The notes under the pieces: model-generated
What the model saw: the letters and a program-made list of their open reading frames with translations, nothing else
Told to the model about the DNA's origin: nothing
Database searches by the model: none
Assembly: GCF_002263515.1 (NCBI RefSeq)
Contig: NZ_CP022752.1
Span: 1,984,001 to 2,048,000, forward strand
Length of the DNA: 64,000 nt
Direction of reading: 5' to 3'
Source: Actinopolyspora erythraea
GTDB lineage: Bacteria; Actinomycetota; Actinomycetes; Mycobacteriales; Pseudonocardiaceae
Position numbers and translations under genes: made by a program
Shown: positions 12,301 through 20,612 of the stretch, in pieces
Numbering within the stretch: position 1 is the stretch's first letter
How the letters are laid out: each line of letters starts with the position of its first letter

Positions 12301-15300
12301 CACCGGGTGCACGACACACCGGTCCTGGCCGGTACCGCCTGGCTGGAGATGGCGCTGGCCGCCGCGGGCCGGGCGCTGGGCGTCGAACCGGACCGCCTGG
12401 TGGTCGGCGGGCTCGAACTGCGGGACATGCTCGTGCTCGCCCCGGAGCTGACGGTCACCACGGTGGCAACACCCCATGACGCCGGGGTGACCGTCGAGCT
12501 GCACGGCCGGTCCACCGCGGGCGGTTGGCAGCGCCACGCCGTCGCCGAGGTGTCGCTCGCTTCGTCCGAGGAGCCCGCGCACGAAGAGCTGGTCCGGGGG
12601 GGTGAGTCCGGTCGGGACGGGACCGAACCCGTGCGGTTGTACCCCGCGCTGCGCGCGGCCGGGCAGGAGTACGGCCCGGCCTTCCGTCCCGTGCGGCGGG
12701 CGAGCGCCGGGGAGGGTACGGCGGTGGCGGAACTCGCGTTGCCCGCCGAGGCGGGCAGCTCGCTGGAGTTCCTCGCGCATCCGGTGCTCACCGACGGCTG
12801 CCTGCAGACCCTGGTCGCGGCGGCGATCGGGACGAACGGGCCCGCGGGGGTCGAGCTCTTCGTGCCCGTGGAGTTGCGGCAGGTGCGGCTGTTCCGCCGG
12901 GTCCCCTCCCGGGTCCGTTGCCACGGTGCGCTGGCCACGACCTCGACCGGGCCGGAGGTGACCGGATCGCTGTTCGTTACCGACGAGCACGACCGTGCGG
13001 TGCTGCGGATCGGCCTGGTCAGAGCCCGTCGCATGGGCGCCACTCCGGTACCGCGCGACTCGTCCGGAGCGGGGCTGCGGCTCTGCTGGGAGGACTCCTC
13101 CGCACCGGATCCGGAGCGAGGGGACGGGGACTGGTTGCTGTTCGGCGAGTCCGCCGAGCTGGCCGAACGGCTGCGAGGTCGTGGACGGCGAGTCACCCGT
13201 GCCGCGCCGGGCGAGGACGGCGGGCTGCCGGAGCGGTTCGACGAGGTGGAGCGGTTCCTGCGCGAAGCCACCGCTCCCGCCGGGGTGGTGGTCGCCGTCG
13301 AAGGGGCGGTGGAGACCCTCGACGAGTGGTTCGCGGCGGCCCGGCGGCGGCTGCCGCGACTGGCCGGGTTGCTGCGCGTGCTGGCCGAGCACGACGGTCC
13401 TCCCGTCAGGCTGTGGCTGGTCAGCCCTTCGCCCGCCGGTGCTGAACTGCGGGCGCTGGTTCGGGTGCTGACGTTCGAACATCCCCGCGCACGCGTCTCG
13501 CTGCTGGAGGGGGCGGAGGCGGACTCGCTGGCCGACGAGCTGTGCGCCGACACCCCCGAGGACGACGTTCACCGGGACGGGCGAGGTCGCCGAGTGGCCA
13601 GGCTGCGCCGGGTCCCGCTGGAACGGGCGGAGACCACCACCGCGGTGCGCCCGGAGGCCTACGTCATCACCGGTGGGCTGGGCGGGCTCGGCTACACCTT
13701 CGCCAGGTGGCTGGCCGAACGAGGTGCCGCGCGTGTGGTGCTCAACGGCAGGAGCGATCCCTCCGGGGCTGTCGAGGACGACATCGAACGGCTCCGCCGG
13801 GCCGGAACCGAGGTGCTCGTGGTGACCGGCGACATCGGGGAGCGGGGAACGGCCGAACGGCTGGTGAACGCCGCCACCTCGGGCGGAACCGCGCTGGGGG
13901 GTGTGCTGCACGCGGCGGGGGCGCTGGACGACGGTCCCTTCACCGAAACGACCGAGGAGGCCGTGGAACGGATCTGGCACGCCAAGGTCCAAGGCGGCCT
14001 GCGGCTGCACGAGGCCACCCTGCGGTTCACCCCGGACTGGTGGGTCGCCTTCTCCTCGGCCGCGGCGCTGCTCGGGTCGCCGGGGCAGGCCGCCTACGCC
14101 ACCGCCAACGCCGCGCTGGACGACCTGGTGCGGTGGCGTCGTGAGCTGGGCCTGCCGGGGACCAGTGTGCAGTGGGGAGTGTGGGGCGAGGTGGGGGCGG
14201 CCAGCGAGACGTTCACCGGTGTGCTCCGCCCGTTGTCCACCGAGACCGGGACCGAGGCGTTCGAGGCGGTGCTGGGGGAGGACGAACCGGTGACGGGAGT
14301 CGCCTGGCTCGACGCGCACCAGGCGGGCCGGACGTTCCCGGAGCTGACCGCGCGCCCGTTCTTCCGGCACGTGGTGGGCGAGCCATCCGCTCCGGCGGAC
14401 GGGGTGGACCCGGAACGGCTGCGCGAGCTCGAACCGGAGGAGGCGCTGCGCACGGTGACTTCTACCCTGGCACGGCTGCTTGGGGAGATCATCGGCACGG
14501 CGGCGGGCGATGTGGACCCCGAACGCCCGCTCACCTCGTTCGGGCTCGACTCGCTGATGGCCATGCGGGCGCGCAACGCGGTGGAGCGCGAGTTCGGCAC
14601 CAGCGTCGCCCCGGCCGTGCTGCTGCGCGGGTGCACCACGAGCGAGCTGGCGGCGCGACTGCTCACCGCTCTCGGAATCGACGGTGCTCCGCCGTCCACC
14701 CCTTCCACCGAGACACCGCCCTGGCGCGAGGTCGGGCCGAGGGACGCCACCGAACGCTGGCTGGCCCACCTGTGGCGCGAAGTGCTGGGACTGGAGCACG
14801 TGGGGGTGGAGTGGGACTTCTACCGGCTGGGTGGTGACGAGGTCCTGGCGGAGAAGGTCGCCTCGGCCGTCCGGGAACGACTCGGCACCGAGGTCCCCGG
14901 GCTGTTCGAACGGCCCACGATCGAACGGATGGCGGATCTCGTCCGTGAGCCGTTCGAGACCTCCGAAGGCCCCGTTCGCACGCTCCGCGCAGGCGGGAGC
15001 GCCACCCCGTTGTTCCTGTTTCACCCGGCGGGTGGGCCCACCAGCGTGTACCAACCCCTGATCGAGCGGCTCGGCGAGGAGCAGCCCTGCTACGGCATGG
15101 AGCGGCTGGACCAGTACGACACCGTTCCGGAGAAGGCCGCCCACTACACGAGCCTGATCCGTGAGATCCAACCCGACGGGCCCTACCGCCTGGGTGGCTG
15201 GTCCTTCGGCGGGTGCCTGGCCTTCGAGACGGCACGGCAGCTGGCCGATCGGGGAGCCGAGGTGGAGGTGGTGGTGCTCATCGACTCCATCCTGCCGCTG

Positions 15301-15795
15301 CCCGCGCCGGAGCTCTCCGAAGGGGAACTGGTCACCGGGCGTTTCCGCCGGTTCGTCGAGCACATCGAGCACACCTACGGGGTCCCGCTCCCGGTCTCGA
15401 CCGAGGAACTGGCGGAGTTCGACGAGCACGAGCAGATGCGGCGCGTCATGGCGGCGTTGGCGGACGAGGAGCTCGGCATCGGCGAGGGAGTGCTGCGACA
15501 CCAGTACACCTCCTACGTGGACGCCAGGATCGCGGAGCGCTACGAGCCCGGTCGCTACGAAGGTCCCGTGGTGCTCTACCGCGCCGAGGAGGCCGAGAGC
15601 ACCACCACCGCGCTCGACCCCCGCTACCTGCGTACGGACGACGCGCTCGGCTGGGACGAGTTCGTCGACGACCTGGAGGTCGTGCGGGTGCCCGGTGATC
15701 ACCTCTCGATGATCGACCCACCCCACGTCGATGTCATGGGCGATCACCTCGGCCGACTGCTCGGCACCGGCGACAGCGGCGAAGGCAGGGAGTGA
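9298..15795 (+). CDS. Type I polyketide synthase, Pks13-like condensase with added DH and KR
   Basis: 2165 residues. Order: ACP (GLSS, Ser39); KS (Cys259 in DTACSSS, His394, His434); AT (Ser704 in GHSMGE, His808 in SGAGH); DH (His1002; Asp1166 in DGCLQ); KR (TGGLGGLG 1458-1465, LDD 1543-1545 as in B-type KRs, Tyr1600); ACP (Ser1752 in FGLDSL); an NRPS-like carrier with Asp-Glu at 1847-1848 where the phosphopantetheine Ser should be; thioesterase (Ser1969 in GWSFGG, Asp1996, His2135). The TE resembles that of Pks13 (HPAGG, then a TSY region) and its triad spacing of 27 and 166 equals Pks13 Ser1533/Asp1560/His1699. No ER domain. Predicted role: condense the acyl chain loaded by the upstream ligase with a carboxyacyl-CoA, reduce and perhaps dehydrate the beta-keto group, and release by TE. 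The product is probably an alpha-branched lipid (inference). Confidence 0.92.
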   Translation: MTEHSELGEWLVHRIAERAGLNPARIETDRPFDEFGLSSRDVVELSGELETLLDRSLPTTLLWEFPTIERLTEALTGIGSSTSTAPGPAPGEPIAVVGLGCRFPGATGPERFWELLCSGTDAVGTVPPERWRDFAPGQRIVLDELPTSGGYLDDVAAFDAEFFEISPREAEVMDPQQRLLLEVSWEALEHAGVVPERLRGSDTGVFVGASSTEYSHLTTRDLGSVDAWTGTGGAMSVIANRLSYLLDLRGPSMAVDTACSSSLVALHQACASLRSGESRTALAGGVNLLLSPAVTANFHSAGALAADGRCKPFDAAADGIVRGEGCGVVVLKPLSEANRDGDRVHAVIRGSAVNSDGRSNGLMAPNPSAQVELLRSAYSAAELDPGVVDYVEAHGTGTLLGDPIEASALGTVLGAARTSDRPLLLGSVKSNLGHLEAAAGIAGIIKVVLAMRHGRLPATPHYRTPNPHISFEREGLRVVESPRRWPEYSGVARAGVSGFGFGGTNAHVALESWPEAPVGADEDTGPHTLFLSGDTESRLRQTAARLAERLRDPGQHDTSLTDIAHTLLRHRGQRWRRGAVVGRDRAHLAEGLDALATGDTAAGVVRGHTGAGSAPVWVFSGYGSQWPGMCRELLRDEPAFAESLRRNDTEFRAVAGFSLYEALAAGEELHGLYRTQLGLFGTQLALAELWRSRGASPGAVIGHSMGEVAAAVVAGALDHGSGLRVMATRTGLLAEMESSGGGAMAVLEGSPEEVDELADWFPGVVVAVHTSSRRCTVAGPADEVELIAGHFLRHDRVARVLDVSGAGHTAAVDPLLDRLRAELADLAPAVPGTTVYSTVERDPAWVPAFDADYWARNLRHPVLLDRAVRAAVADGFDTFVEVSPHPIVTGGIEESVLDSGAREPVLVFTSRRDSDETATFRENLARLYVNGRIPEPLGYPTGEIAELPLPVWQHERYWTPVDRTSATSGEHRLLGHHVELPDGRHAWQGEIGTNSLPWLGDHRVHDTPVLAGTAWLEMALAAAGRALGVEPDRLVVGGLELRDMLVLAPELTVTTVATPHDAGVTVELHGRSTAGGWQRHAVAEVSLASSEEPAHEELVRGGESGRDGTEPVRLYPALRAAGQEYGPAFRPVRRASAGEGTAVAELALPAEAGSSLEFLAHPVLTDGCLQTLVAAAIGTNGPAGVELFVPVELRQVRLFRRVPSRVRCHGALATTSTGPEVTGSLFVTDEHDRAVLRIGLVRARRMGATPVPRDSSGAGLRLCWEDSSAPDPERGDGDWLLFGESAELAERLRGRGRRVTRAAPGEDGGLPERFDEVERFLREATAPAGVVVAVEGAVETLDEWFAAARRRLPRLAGLLRVLAEHDGPPVRLWLVSPSPAGAELRALVRVLTFEHPRARVSLLEGAEADSLADELCADTPEDDVHRDGRGRRVARLRRVPLERAETTTAVRPEAYVITGGLGGLGYTFARWLAERGAARVVLNGRSDPSGAVEDDIERLRRAGTEVLVVTGDIGERGTAERLVNAATSGGTALGGVLHAAGALDDGPFTETTEEAVERIWHAKVQGGLRLHEATLRFTPDWWVAFSSAAALLGSPGQAAYATANAALDDLVRWRRELGLPGTSVQWGVWGEVGAASETFTGVLRPLSTETGTEAFEAVLGEDEPVTGVAWLDAHQAGRTFPELTARPFFRHVVGEPSAPADGVDPERLRELEPEEALRTVTSTLARLLGEIIGTAAGDVDPERPLTSFGLDSLMAMRARNAVEREFGTSVAPAVLLRGCTTSELAARLLTALGIDGAPPSTPSTETPPWREVGPRDATERWLAHLWREVLGLEHVGVEWDFYRLGGDEVLAEKVASAVRERLGTEVPGLFERPTIERMADLVREPFETSEGPVRTLRAGGSATPLFLFHPAGGPTSVYQPLIERLGEEQPCYGMERLDQYDTVPEKAAHYTSLIREIQPDGPYRLGGWSFGGCLAFETARQLADRGAEVEVVVLIDSILPLPAPELSEGELVTGRFRRFVEHIEHTYGVPLPVSTEELAEFDEHEQMRRVMAALADEELGIGEGVLRHQYTSYVDARIAERYEPGRYEGPVVLYRAEEAESTTTALDPRYLRTDDALGWDEFVDDLEVVRVPGDHLSMIDPPHVDVMGDHLGRLLGTGDSGEGRE

Positions 15796-15801
15796 TCCAC
15801 G

Positions 15802-17373
15802 ATGGCCGACGAACCCCGTGGCACGGCGGAACGCATCGACGATCTCGAACGCAGGCGCGCCGAAGCGGTCTCCGAGGCCGACGAGGCGGCGGCGGCCAAG
15901 CAGCATCCCAGGGGCAAGCACACCGCCCGGGAACGCATCCGGCTGCTGGTGGACGAGGGCTCGTTCGTCGAGGTGGGCGAGTTCGCGCTGCGTCGCGGCG
16001 CCTCGTTCGGTGCCGAGGGGACCCCTCCCCACGGCGACGGCGTGGTGACCGGATACGCCACGGTGGACGGCAGGCGGGTCTGCCTCTTCTCGCACGACTT
16101 CACCACTTTCGGCGGAAGCATGGGAGAGGTCTTCGGGGAGAAGGTCCTCAGGATCATGGACATGGCCATGAAAGCGGGCTGTCCCGTCATCGGCATCAAC
16201 GACTCCGGTGGGGCACGGATCCAGGAGGGGGTCGTCTCGCTCGCCTACTACGCGGAACTGAGCAGGCGCAACTCCAAGGCGTCCGGCGTGGTGCCCCAGA
16301 TATCGGTGATCATGGGGCCGTGCGCCGGTGGTGCCGTCTACACACCCGCACTGACCGATTTCACCGTGATGGTGGACCGGACCTCGCGCATGTTCGTCAC
16401 CGGCCCCGACGTGGTCCGCTCCGTGACGGGGGAGAGCGTCTCGGCCGAGGAGCTCGGCGGGGCGGAGGTCAACGGCAGCGTCTCCGGCAACGCCCACTAC
16501 GTCGCCTCGGACGAGGCCGACGCGTTCGACTGGGTCCGCGCCCTGCTGACTTTTCTGCCCCCCAACAACCTGACCGCCCCGCCCGAGTGCCCGGCAGCGG
16601 AGACGGCCGTTCCCGCCACCGACCTCGACGCCGTGGTACCCGATTCCCCCAACCGGTCCTACGACATGCGACGGGTGCTGGCGGCCGTGCTCGACGAGGG
16701 GGAGCTGCTGGAGGTGCACTCCGCGTTCGCGCCCAACATCCTGTGCGGTTTCGGCAGGCTGGGAGGGCACAGCGTGGGCGTGGTCGCGAACCAGCCGCTG
16801 TGGCAGTCGGGGATAATCGACATCGACGCCTCCGAGAAGGCCGCGCGTTTCGTGCGGTTCTGCGACGCGTTCAACATCCCCCTGCTCACCTTCGCCGACG
16901 TTCCCGGCTACCTCCCCGGCAGGGAGCAGGAGCAGCGGGGCGTCATCAGACGCGGCGCCAAGCTGATCTACGCCTATTCGGAGGCCACCGTTCCCAAGAT
17001 CACGGTGGTGACCAGGAAGGCCTACGGTGGTGGCTACGCCGTGATGGGGTCCAAGCACCTCGGCGCCGACGTCAACCTGGCCTGGCCCACCGCCGAGATA
17101 GCGGTCATGGGCGCGGAGGGGGCGGTCGAGCTGCTGCACCGCGACGAGCTGTCCGAGGCCGCCGCCAACGGGGTCCGCGACACGGTGCGGGCGAAACTCG
17201 TGGCGGAGTACCGCGCCACCATGACGACCCCTTACGTGGCCGCCGAGCGCGGGTACGTGGATTCGGTGATCAGACCGTCCCGGACACGTGAACGGTTGGT
17301 CGAGGCGTTGCGGATGCTCGAGGCCAAACGGGAGGAGTCCCCGCCGAAGAAGCACAGCACGATGCCGCTGTGA
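15802..17373 (+). CDS. Acyl-CoA carboxylase beta subunit (carboxyltransferase, AccD/PccB family)
   Basis: 523 residues, ATG six bases after the PKS stop, with GGGAG upstream. Biotin-dependent carboxyltransferase marks: HPRGKHTARERIRLLVDEGSF, INDSGGARIQEGV, MGPCAGGAVYTPALTDF, then in the second half DIDASEKAARFVRFCDAFN, FADVPGYLPGREQE, AYGGGYAVMGSKHLG and the family-typical end KKHSTMPL. It transfers carboxylate from biotin on a separate alpha subunit, not in this window, to acyl-CoA. Position after the ligase and PKS matches accD4 after fadD32-pks13 in mycobacteria, where it supplies a carboxylated long-chain extender. Whether this one takes long chains or propionyl-CoA cannot be told from the sequence. 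Confidence 0.92.
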   Translation: MADEPRGTAERIDDLERRRAEAVSEADEAAAAKQHPRGKHTARERIRLLVDEGSFVEVGEFALRRGASFGAEGTPPHGDGVVTGYATVDGRRVCLFSHDFTTFGGSMGEVFGEKVLRIMDMAMKAGCPVIGINDSGGARIQEGVVSLAYYAELSRRNSKASGVVPQISVIMGPCAGGAVYTPALTDFTVMVDRTSRMFVTGPDVVRSVTGESVSAEELGGAEVNGSVSGNAHYVASDEADAFDWVRALLTFLPPNNLTAPPECPAAETAVPATDLDAVVPDSPNRSYDMRRVLAAVLDEGELLEVHSAFAPNILCGFGRLGGHSVGVVANQPLWQSGIIDIDASEKAARFVRFCDAFNIPLLTFADVPGYLPGREQEQRGVIRRGAKLIYAYSEATVPKITVVTRKAYGGGYAVMGSKHLGADVNLAWPTAEIAVMGAEGAVELLHRDELSEAAANGVRDTVRAKLVAEYRATMTTPYVAAERGYVDSVIRPSRTRERLVEALRMLEAKREESPPKKHSTMPL

Positions 17374-17626
17374 CCGCTGCCGTCGTTGTCCCGCTGCCGT
17401 CGTGGCCCCTGCCACCGTGCCCCGCTGCCGCCACCGGAGGGCCCGCTCGTCTCCGAACCGCCGCTCGGAGGCGAGGCGGGACCCCGGTGGCCTCGCGGCA
17501 CGGTCCTCGACGAGCGTCCGGTGCTTTCTCGGGAAGTCGACGTCGGGTCCGCGAGTCCGCCCGGGGTTGAGAGCCCGCCGGGGTCGATCCCGCCTCTTCC
17601 CGAACGGGTCGGCCGGAAAGATTCGT

Positions 17627-18859
17627 TCAGTCGGCCAGCCAGTCCTCGGTGTCACCGGAGAGCATGTTCGAGGCCCGCAGCACTATCTCCATGTCGAAGC
17701 GTGATTCCGGGTCGTGCAGTGCCTCGCCGAACAGCTCGTCGAGCTGCCGCAACCGGTAGCGAACCGTCTGCGGGTGCACCCGTAGACGCTGGGCGATCTC
17801 GGGAGCGCCGCCGCGGGTCTGCAGCCAGCTCAGCAGGGTGGCGGCCAGTCGGGCGCGTTGTTTCGGGCGCAGTCCGTTCAGGGGGGACAGTCGTTGTCTG
17901 GCCAGTTCCTTGATCAGGTGTTCGTCCTGCAGCAGCAGGATGCTGGAGAGGTCCTCGTGGCAGCGGTTGACGTGCTGGTCCGGCCACACGCCCGAGCGGA
18001 TCAGCCCCATCATCCTGCGGCACCAGCGCAGCGATTTGCCCGCCTGGTCGAGCGGGACCGGTGAACCGACGACCACCCGCCATCCGGCAAGCTCCGTCTC
18101 CCAGTCGATCTCGTCAGGTTCCCCGCGGTCGCTGGGCAACAGCACGTGCGGCTCGACGCACTCCAGATCGACCAGGGCGTTCCAGCGCGACAGCGGGTTG
18201 TTGGTTCTGGTGTGGGGCTCGTCGTACCGCTCCAGCGCCGCCACGGTCACCTGGCGCGGGAGGTGCCACTGCGCGGTGACCGCGGATTCCTCGATGACCC
18301 GTTGTGCGGGTTGCGGCTCCGAGACCAGCAGTTCCAGCAGTCGCCTGCGCCTGCGTGCCAGGGTTCCGGCCGCGCGTGCCTGCGCGGCGGCGTAGCCTTC
18401 CACCGCCAGGGCGGTCAGTTCGTCGATGTGCGCGAAGATCGCCTCACCGAGCAGCAGCGTGGTGCGCGGTGCCAGGCGTATCCGCTCGCCGATGCCCGCG
18501 ACCCGTCGCCACGCCAGCCGGGCACCGATCCGGTAGGCGGCCTGCAGGCTGTCGAGGCTGCGCCCTTCCCGCATCTCGGCCTTGCCCAGTGCGCGATGTA
18601 CCTCGGCGCAGCGCCGCGGCGGTGTACCGGGGTCGGCGATCCGGTCGACGAACCTGGTCAGCGCTTCCTCGATGCCGCGCCGTATCGCGTGCACGTAGTG
18701 CTGGTCCATCGGGCGGGCGTACTCGGGGATCCGCCGCTGGATCTCGGTGAGGATCTGGGTCGCCAGGCTCGGGATCTCGGGGCGCAACAGGGTCGCGAGA
18801 TTGTCGGGGAGCGCTGCCCACAGTCTGGTGGACTCGGTATTGTTGGCCAGTCTCGGCAT
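17627..18859 (-). CDS. PucR-type transcriptional regulator
   Basis: 410 residues; the ATG at 18859 is preceded by GGGAGGG. The C-terminus carries the PucR helix-turn-helix: TLLSWLQTRGGAPEIAQ, then RLRVHPQTVRYRLRQLDEL. The middle (residues ~150-330) resembles the GGDEF-like/CdaR-type ligand region, and the N-terminal ~130 residues are helical with a conserved look (LRPEIPSLATQILTEI). Members of this group include FasR, the activator of fatty-acid synthesis genes in Streptomyces. It faces the carboxylase gene tail to tail, so it is not part of that operon. Adjacency makes control of the lipid locus or of fatty-acid supply a fair guess only. Confidence 0.82.
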   Translation of the reverse strand: MPRLANNTESTRLWAALPDNLATLLRPEIPSLATQILTEIQRRIPEYARPMDQHYVHAIRRGIEEALTRFVDRIADPGTPPRRCAEVHRALGKAEMREGRSLDSLQAAYRIGARLAWRRVAGIGERIRLAPRTTLLLGEAIFAHIDELTALAVEGYAAAQARAAGTLARRRRRLLELLVSEPQPAQRVIEESAVTAQWHLPRQVTVAALERYDEPHTRTNNPLSRWNALVDLECVEPHVLLPSDRGEPDEIDWETELAGWRVVVGSPVPLDQAGKSLRWCRRMMGLIRSGVWPDQHVNRCHEDLSSILLLQDEHLIKELARQRLSPLNGLRPKQRARLAATLLSWLQTRGGAPEIAQRLRVHPQTVRYRLRQLDELFGEALHDPESRFDMEIVLRASNMLSGDTEDWLAD

Positions 18860-19214
18860 AACCCTCCCTCGTGGAACGGAGGCGAGGAGAACCGGTTCGT
18901 GAACACGGTTCTTGCTCCGTGTTTCGTGCTACTGATGAGTAATCACTCTAGTGACAGATTCCCAGGGTGCTTAATAGCCCGTTCGGGTGAGGACGTTGTT
19001 CCGATTATTGGCGATATGTGACATCCGGGCTGATTCGGGATCGGTTCGATTTTTTCCATGGTCGGAAAAAATGTGCATTTGCAGGCGCACGAAGAGGATC
19101 GTCACGAGCTGCCGTGGAGCAGATCGATACCGTCACCGCTGTTCACGAGCACTGCCGCCGGATGGTCCGGGGGCGAGGAGCCGTGTTCCGGTGAACCGGA
19201 CCGGTGGGACGGGA
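18860..19214. promoter_or_regulatory. 355-base regulatory gap with two inverted repeats
   Basis: No gene seen. Nearest the PucR gene is the palindrome TCACT-CT-AGTGA (18943-18954), 84 bases upstream of its start, a candidate autoregulatory operator. Further away is an AT-rich perfect inverted repeat, ATTTTTTCC-6-GGAAAAAAT (19049-19072), which stands out in this GC-rich sequence. The stretch also contains the 3' side of the metallo-beta-lactamase-fold gene, so one repeat could be its terminator. Confidence 0.5.
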
Positions 19215-20042
19215 CTAGCCAAGGTGGTCGTACGCGCCGTTGACCCATTCGACATAGCGCGCCGCCGAACGCCGCACCGCGTTTTTCGCGTCGCCGTGCA
19301 CCGTTCTGCCCGTCAGGGCGTGCAGCCTTTCGAATTCGTAGGGTTCGAGCCGCTCGACTATCCGCCGCACCAGCCGCGCCGACAGCGGGATCTGGTTGGG
19401 GTAGCTGCGCATGAACGTCACCCGGCCCGCGGCGGCCACGGGCATCACGGTGTCACCGACCAGCAGGCTGCCCGTACCCTCGCCGCCGTCGGCGATGTGG
19501 GCCACGGCGGAACCCGGAAAATGCCCTCCCACCTCGACCAGGGTCACCCCCGGCAGCACTCGTTCGGTGTCCCGCCACTGCCTGATCACCGGGTCGGTGC
19601 GTCGGACCCATTGCTCGTCCGCCGCGTGCACCAGCACCGGCGGACGTTCGAACAGGTGGCTCAGCCCCACCTGCGTGCCGTACATGTGGGGGTGGCTGGC
19701 CACGACGACCGCTATGCCGCCGAGCTCCTCGATCCTGTCGAGCAGCGCCCGGTCGAGGTGGTTCGGCGGGTCCCACAGCAGGTTGCCCTCTCGCGTGCGC
19801 ACCAGGTACGTCCACTGCCCGATGGCGAAGGCGGGCTCCCCGCGGAAGCGGTGGATGTTCGGCTCCGGGCGCTCGTGCCGCAGCTGCTGGCCACCGGCGG
19901 CGAGCTCGGCCGCCGTGGTCCACCACTGTCCCGACTCGGGGACCCACTGCCGCTCGTCGGCGCAGATCACACAGGTCGACTCCGGTGGTCGCTCGGAATC
20001 GGGGTGCTCCACGCCGCAGGTGCCGCAGATCCAGACCGTCAC
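19215..20042 (-). CDS. Metallo-beta-lactamase-fold protein with N-terminal zinc ribbon
   Basis: About 275 residues from GTG 20042. Residues ~5-30 form a zinc ribbon: CGTCGVEHPD followed by CVIC, two CxxC pairs. The rest is a metallo-beta-lactamase fold: DPPNHLDRALLDRIEELGG, VVVASHPHMYG in place of the usual HxHxDH, VEVGGHFPGSAVAH, LLVGDTVM with the bridging aspartate, and PLSARLVRRIVERLEPYEFERLHAL. The altered motif keeps two histidines and lacks the following Asp-His, so metal use may differ. Function unknown; hydrolase is the general expectation. It is divergent from the cupin gene, with a shared 148-base promoter region. Confidence 0.75.
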   Translation of the reverse strand: MTVWICGTCGVEHPDSERPPESTCVICADERQWVPESGQWWTTAAELAAGGQQLRHERPEPNIHRFRGEPAFAIGQWTYLVRTREGNLLWDPPNHLDRALLDRIEELGGIAVVVASHPHMYGTQVGLSHLFERPPVLVHAADEQWVRRTDPVIRQWRDTERVLPGVTLVEVGGHFPGSAVAHIADGGEGTGSLLVGDTVMPVAAAGRVTFMRSYPNQIPLSARLVRRIVERLEPYEFERLHALTGRTVHGDAKNAVRRSAARYVEWVNGAYDHLG

Positions 20043-20190
20043 GCCACAACCGTATTCGGCCGGTGACGCCCTCGCAGTCGAAACGCGCTGCTCCCGTGGC
20101 GGAACTCGCTCTCCCCAGACTCGCGAGTCGTGCGGTATCGGTCGCCCGAAACCGCTCGATCCGAGGGGGCCGCCGTGCCAGACTCCGGAC

Positions 20191-20562
20191 ATGAGCGATC
20201 AACCGGTGGATATCGCCGATAAGCTGTCCCGCGTTTCCGAGCACTGGACGCCCAAGGTCGTGGCACGGCTCAACGACTACGAGATCAAGGTGGTCAAGGT
20301 CCAGGGCGAGTTCGTCTGGCACTCCCACGAGGACACCGACGAGCTGTTCCTGGTCGTCGACGGTGAACTGACCATCCAGCTGCCCGACGGCGACGTTCGG
20401 CTGCGTCCCGGGCAGTTGTACGTCGTTCCTCGCGGGGTGCGGCACTGCCCCGTGGCCGAGGGGGAGGTGCACGCGGTTCTCATGGAGCCGCGAGGAGTGG
20501 TCAACACCGGTGACGCGGCGGACAGCTCGCTGACGGCGTCCTACGACGACTCGTTGGCCTGA
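20191..20562 (+). CDS. Small cupin-domain protein
   Basis: 123 residues from ATG 20191. A single cupin_2 barrel: WHSHEDTDELFLVVDGELTI is cupin motif 1 with its metal-binding His, His and Glu, and PGQLYVVPRGVRHCP is motif 2 with the last His. Such small single-barrel proteins bind a metal and act as isomerases, dioxygenases or sensors; no specific role can be set. It is the only plus-strand gene between two minus-strand neighbours, reading tail to tail into the YdeI-like gene. Confidence 0.82.
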   Translation: MSDQPVDIADKLSRVSEHWTPKVVARLNDYEIKVVKVQGEFVWHSHEDTDELFLVVDGELTIQLPDGDVRLRPGQLYVVPRGVRHCPVAEGEVHAVLMEPRGVVNTGDAADSSLTASYDDSLA

Positions 20563-20612
20563 GCGGCGGGACCCCCGGAACCACGCGGAAGGCGGTGGGG
20601 TGATCCGGTTCT

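Noticed and set aside
12142-17655. Very long minus-strand open frame (1837 residues) across the PKS and carboxylase
   Set aside because: It is antisense to two genes with complete catalytic motifs; its own translation is low-complexity Arg/Gly/Pro/His and has no domain. Such frames arise in GC-rich coding DNA.
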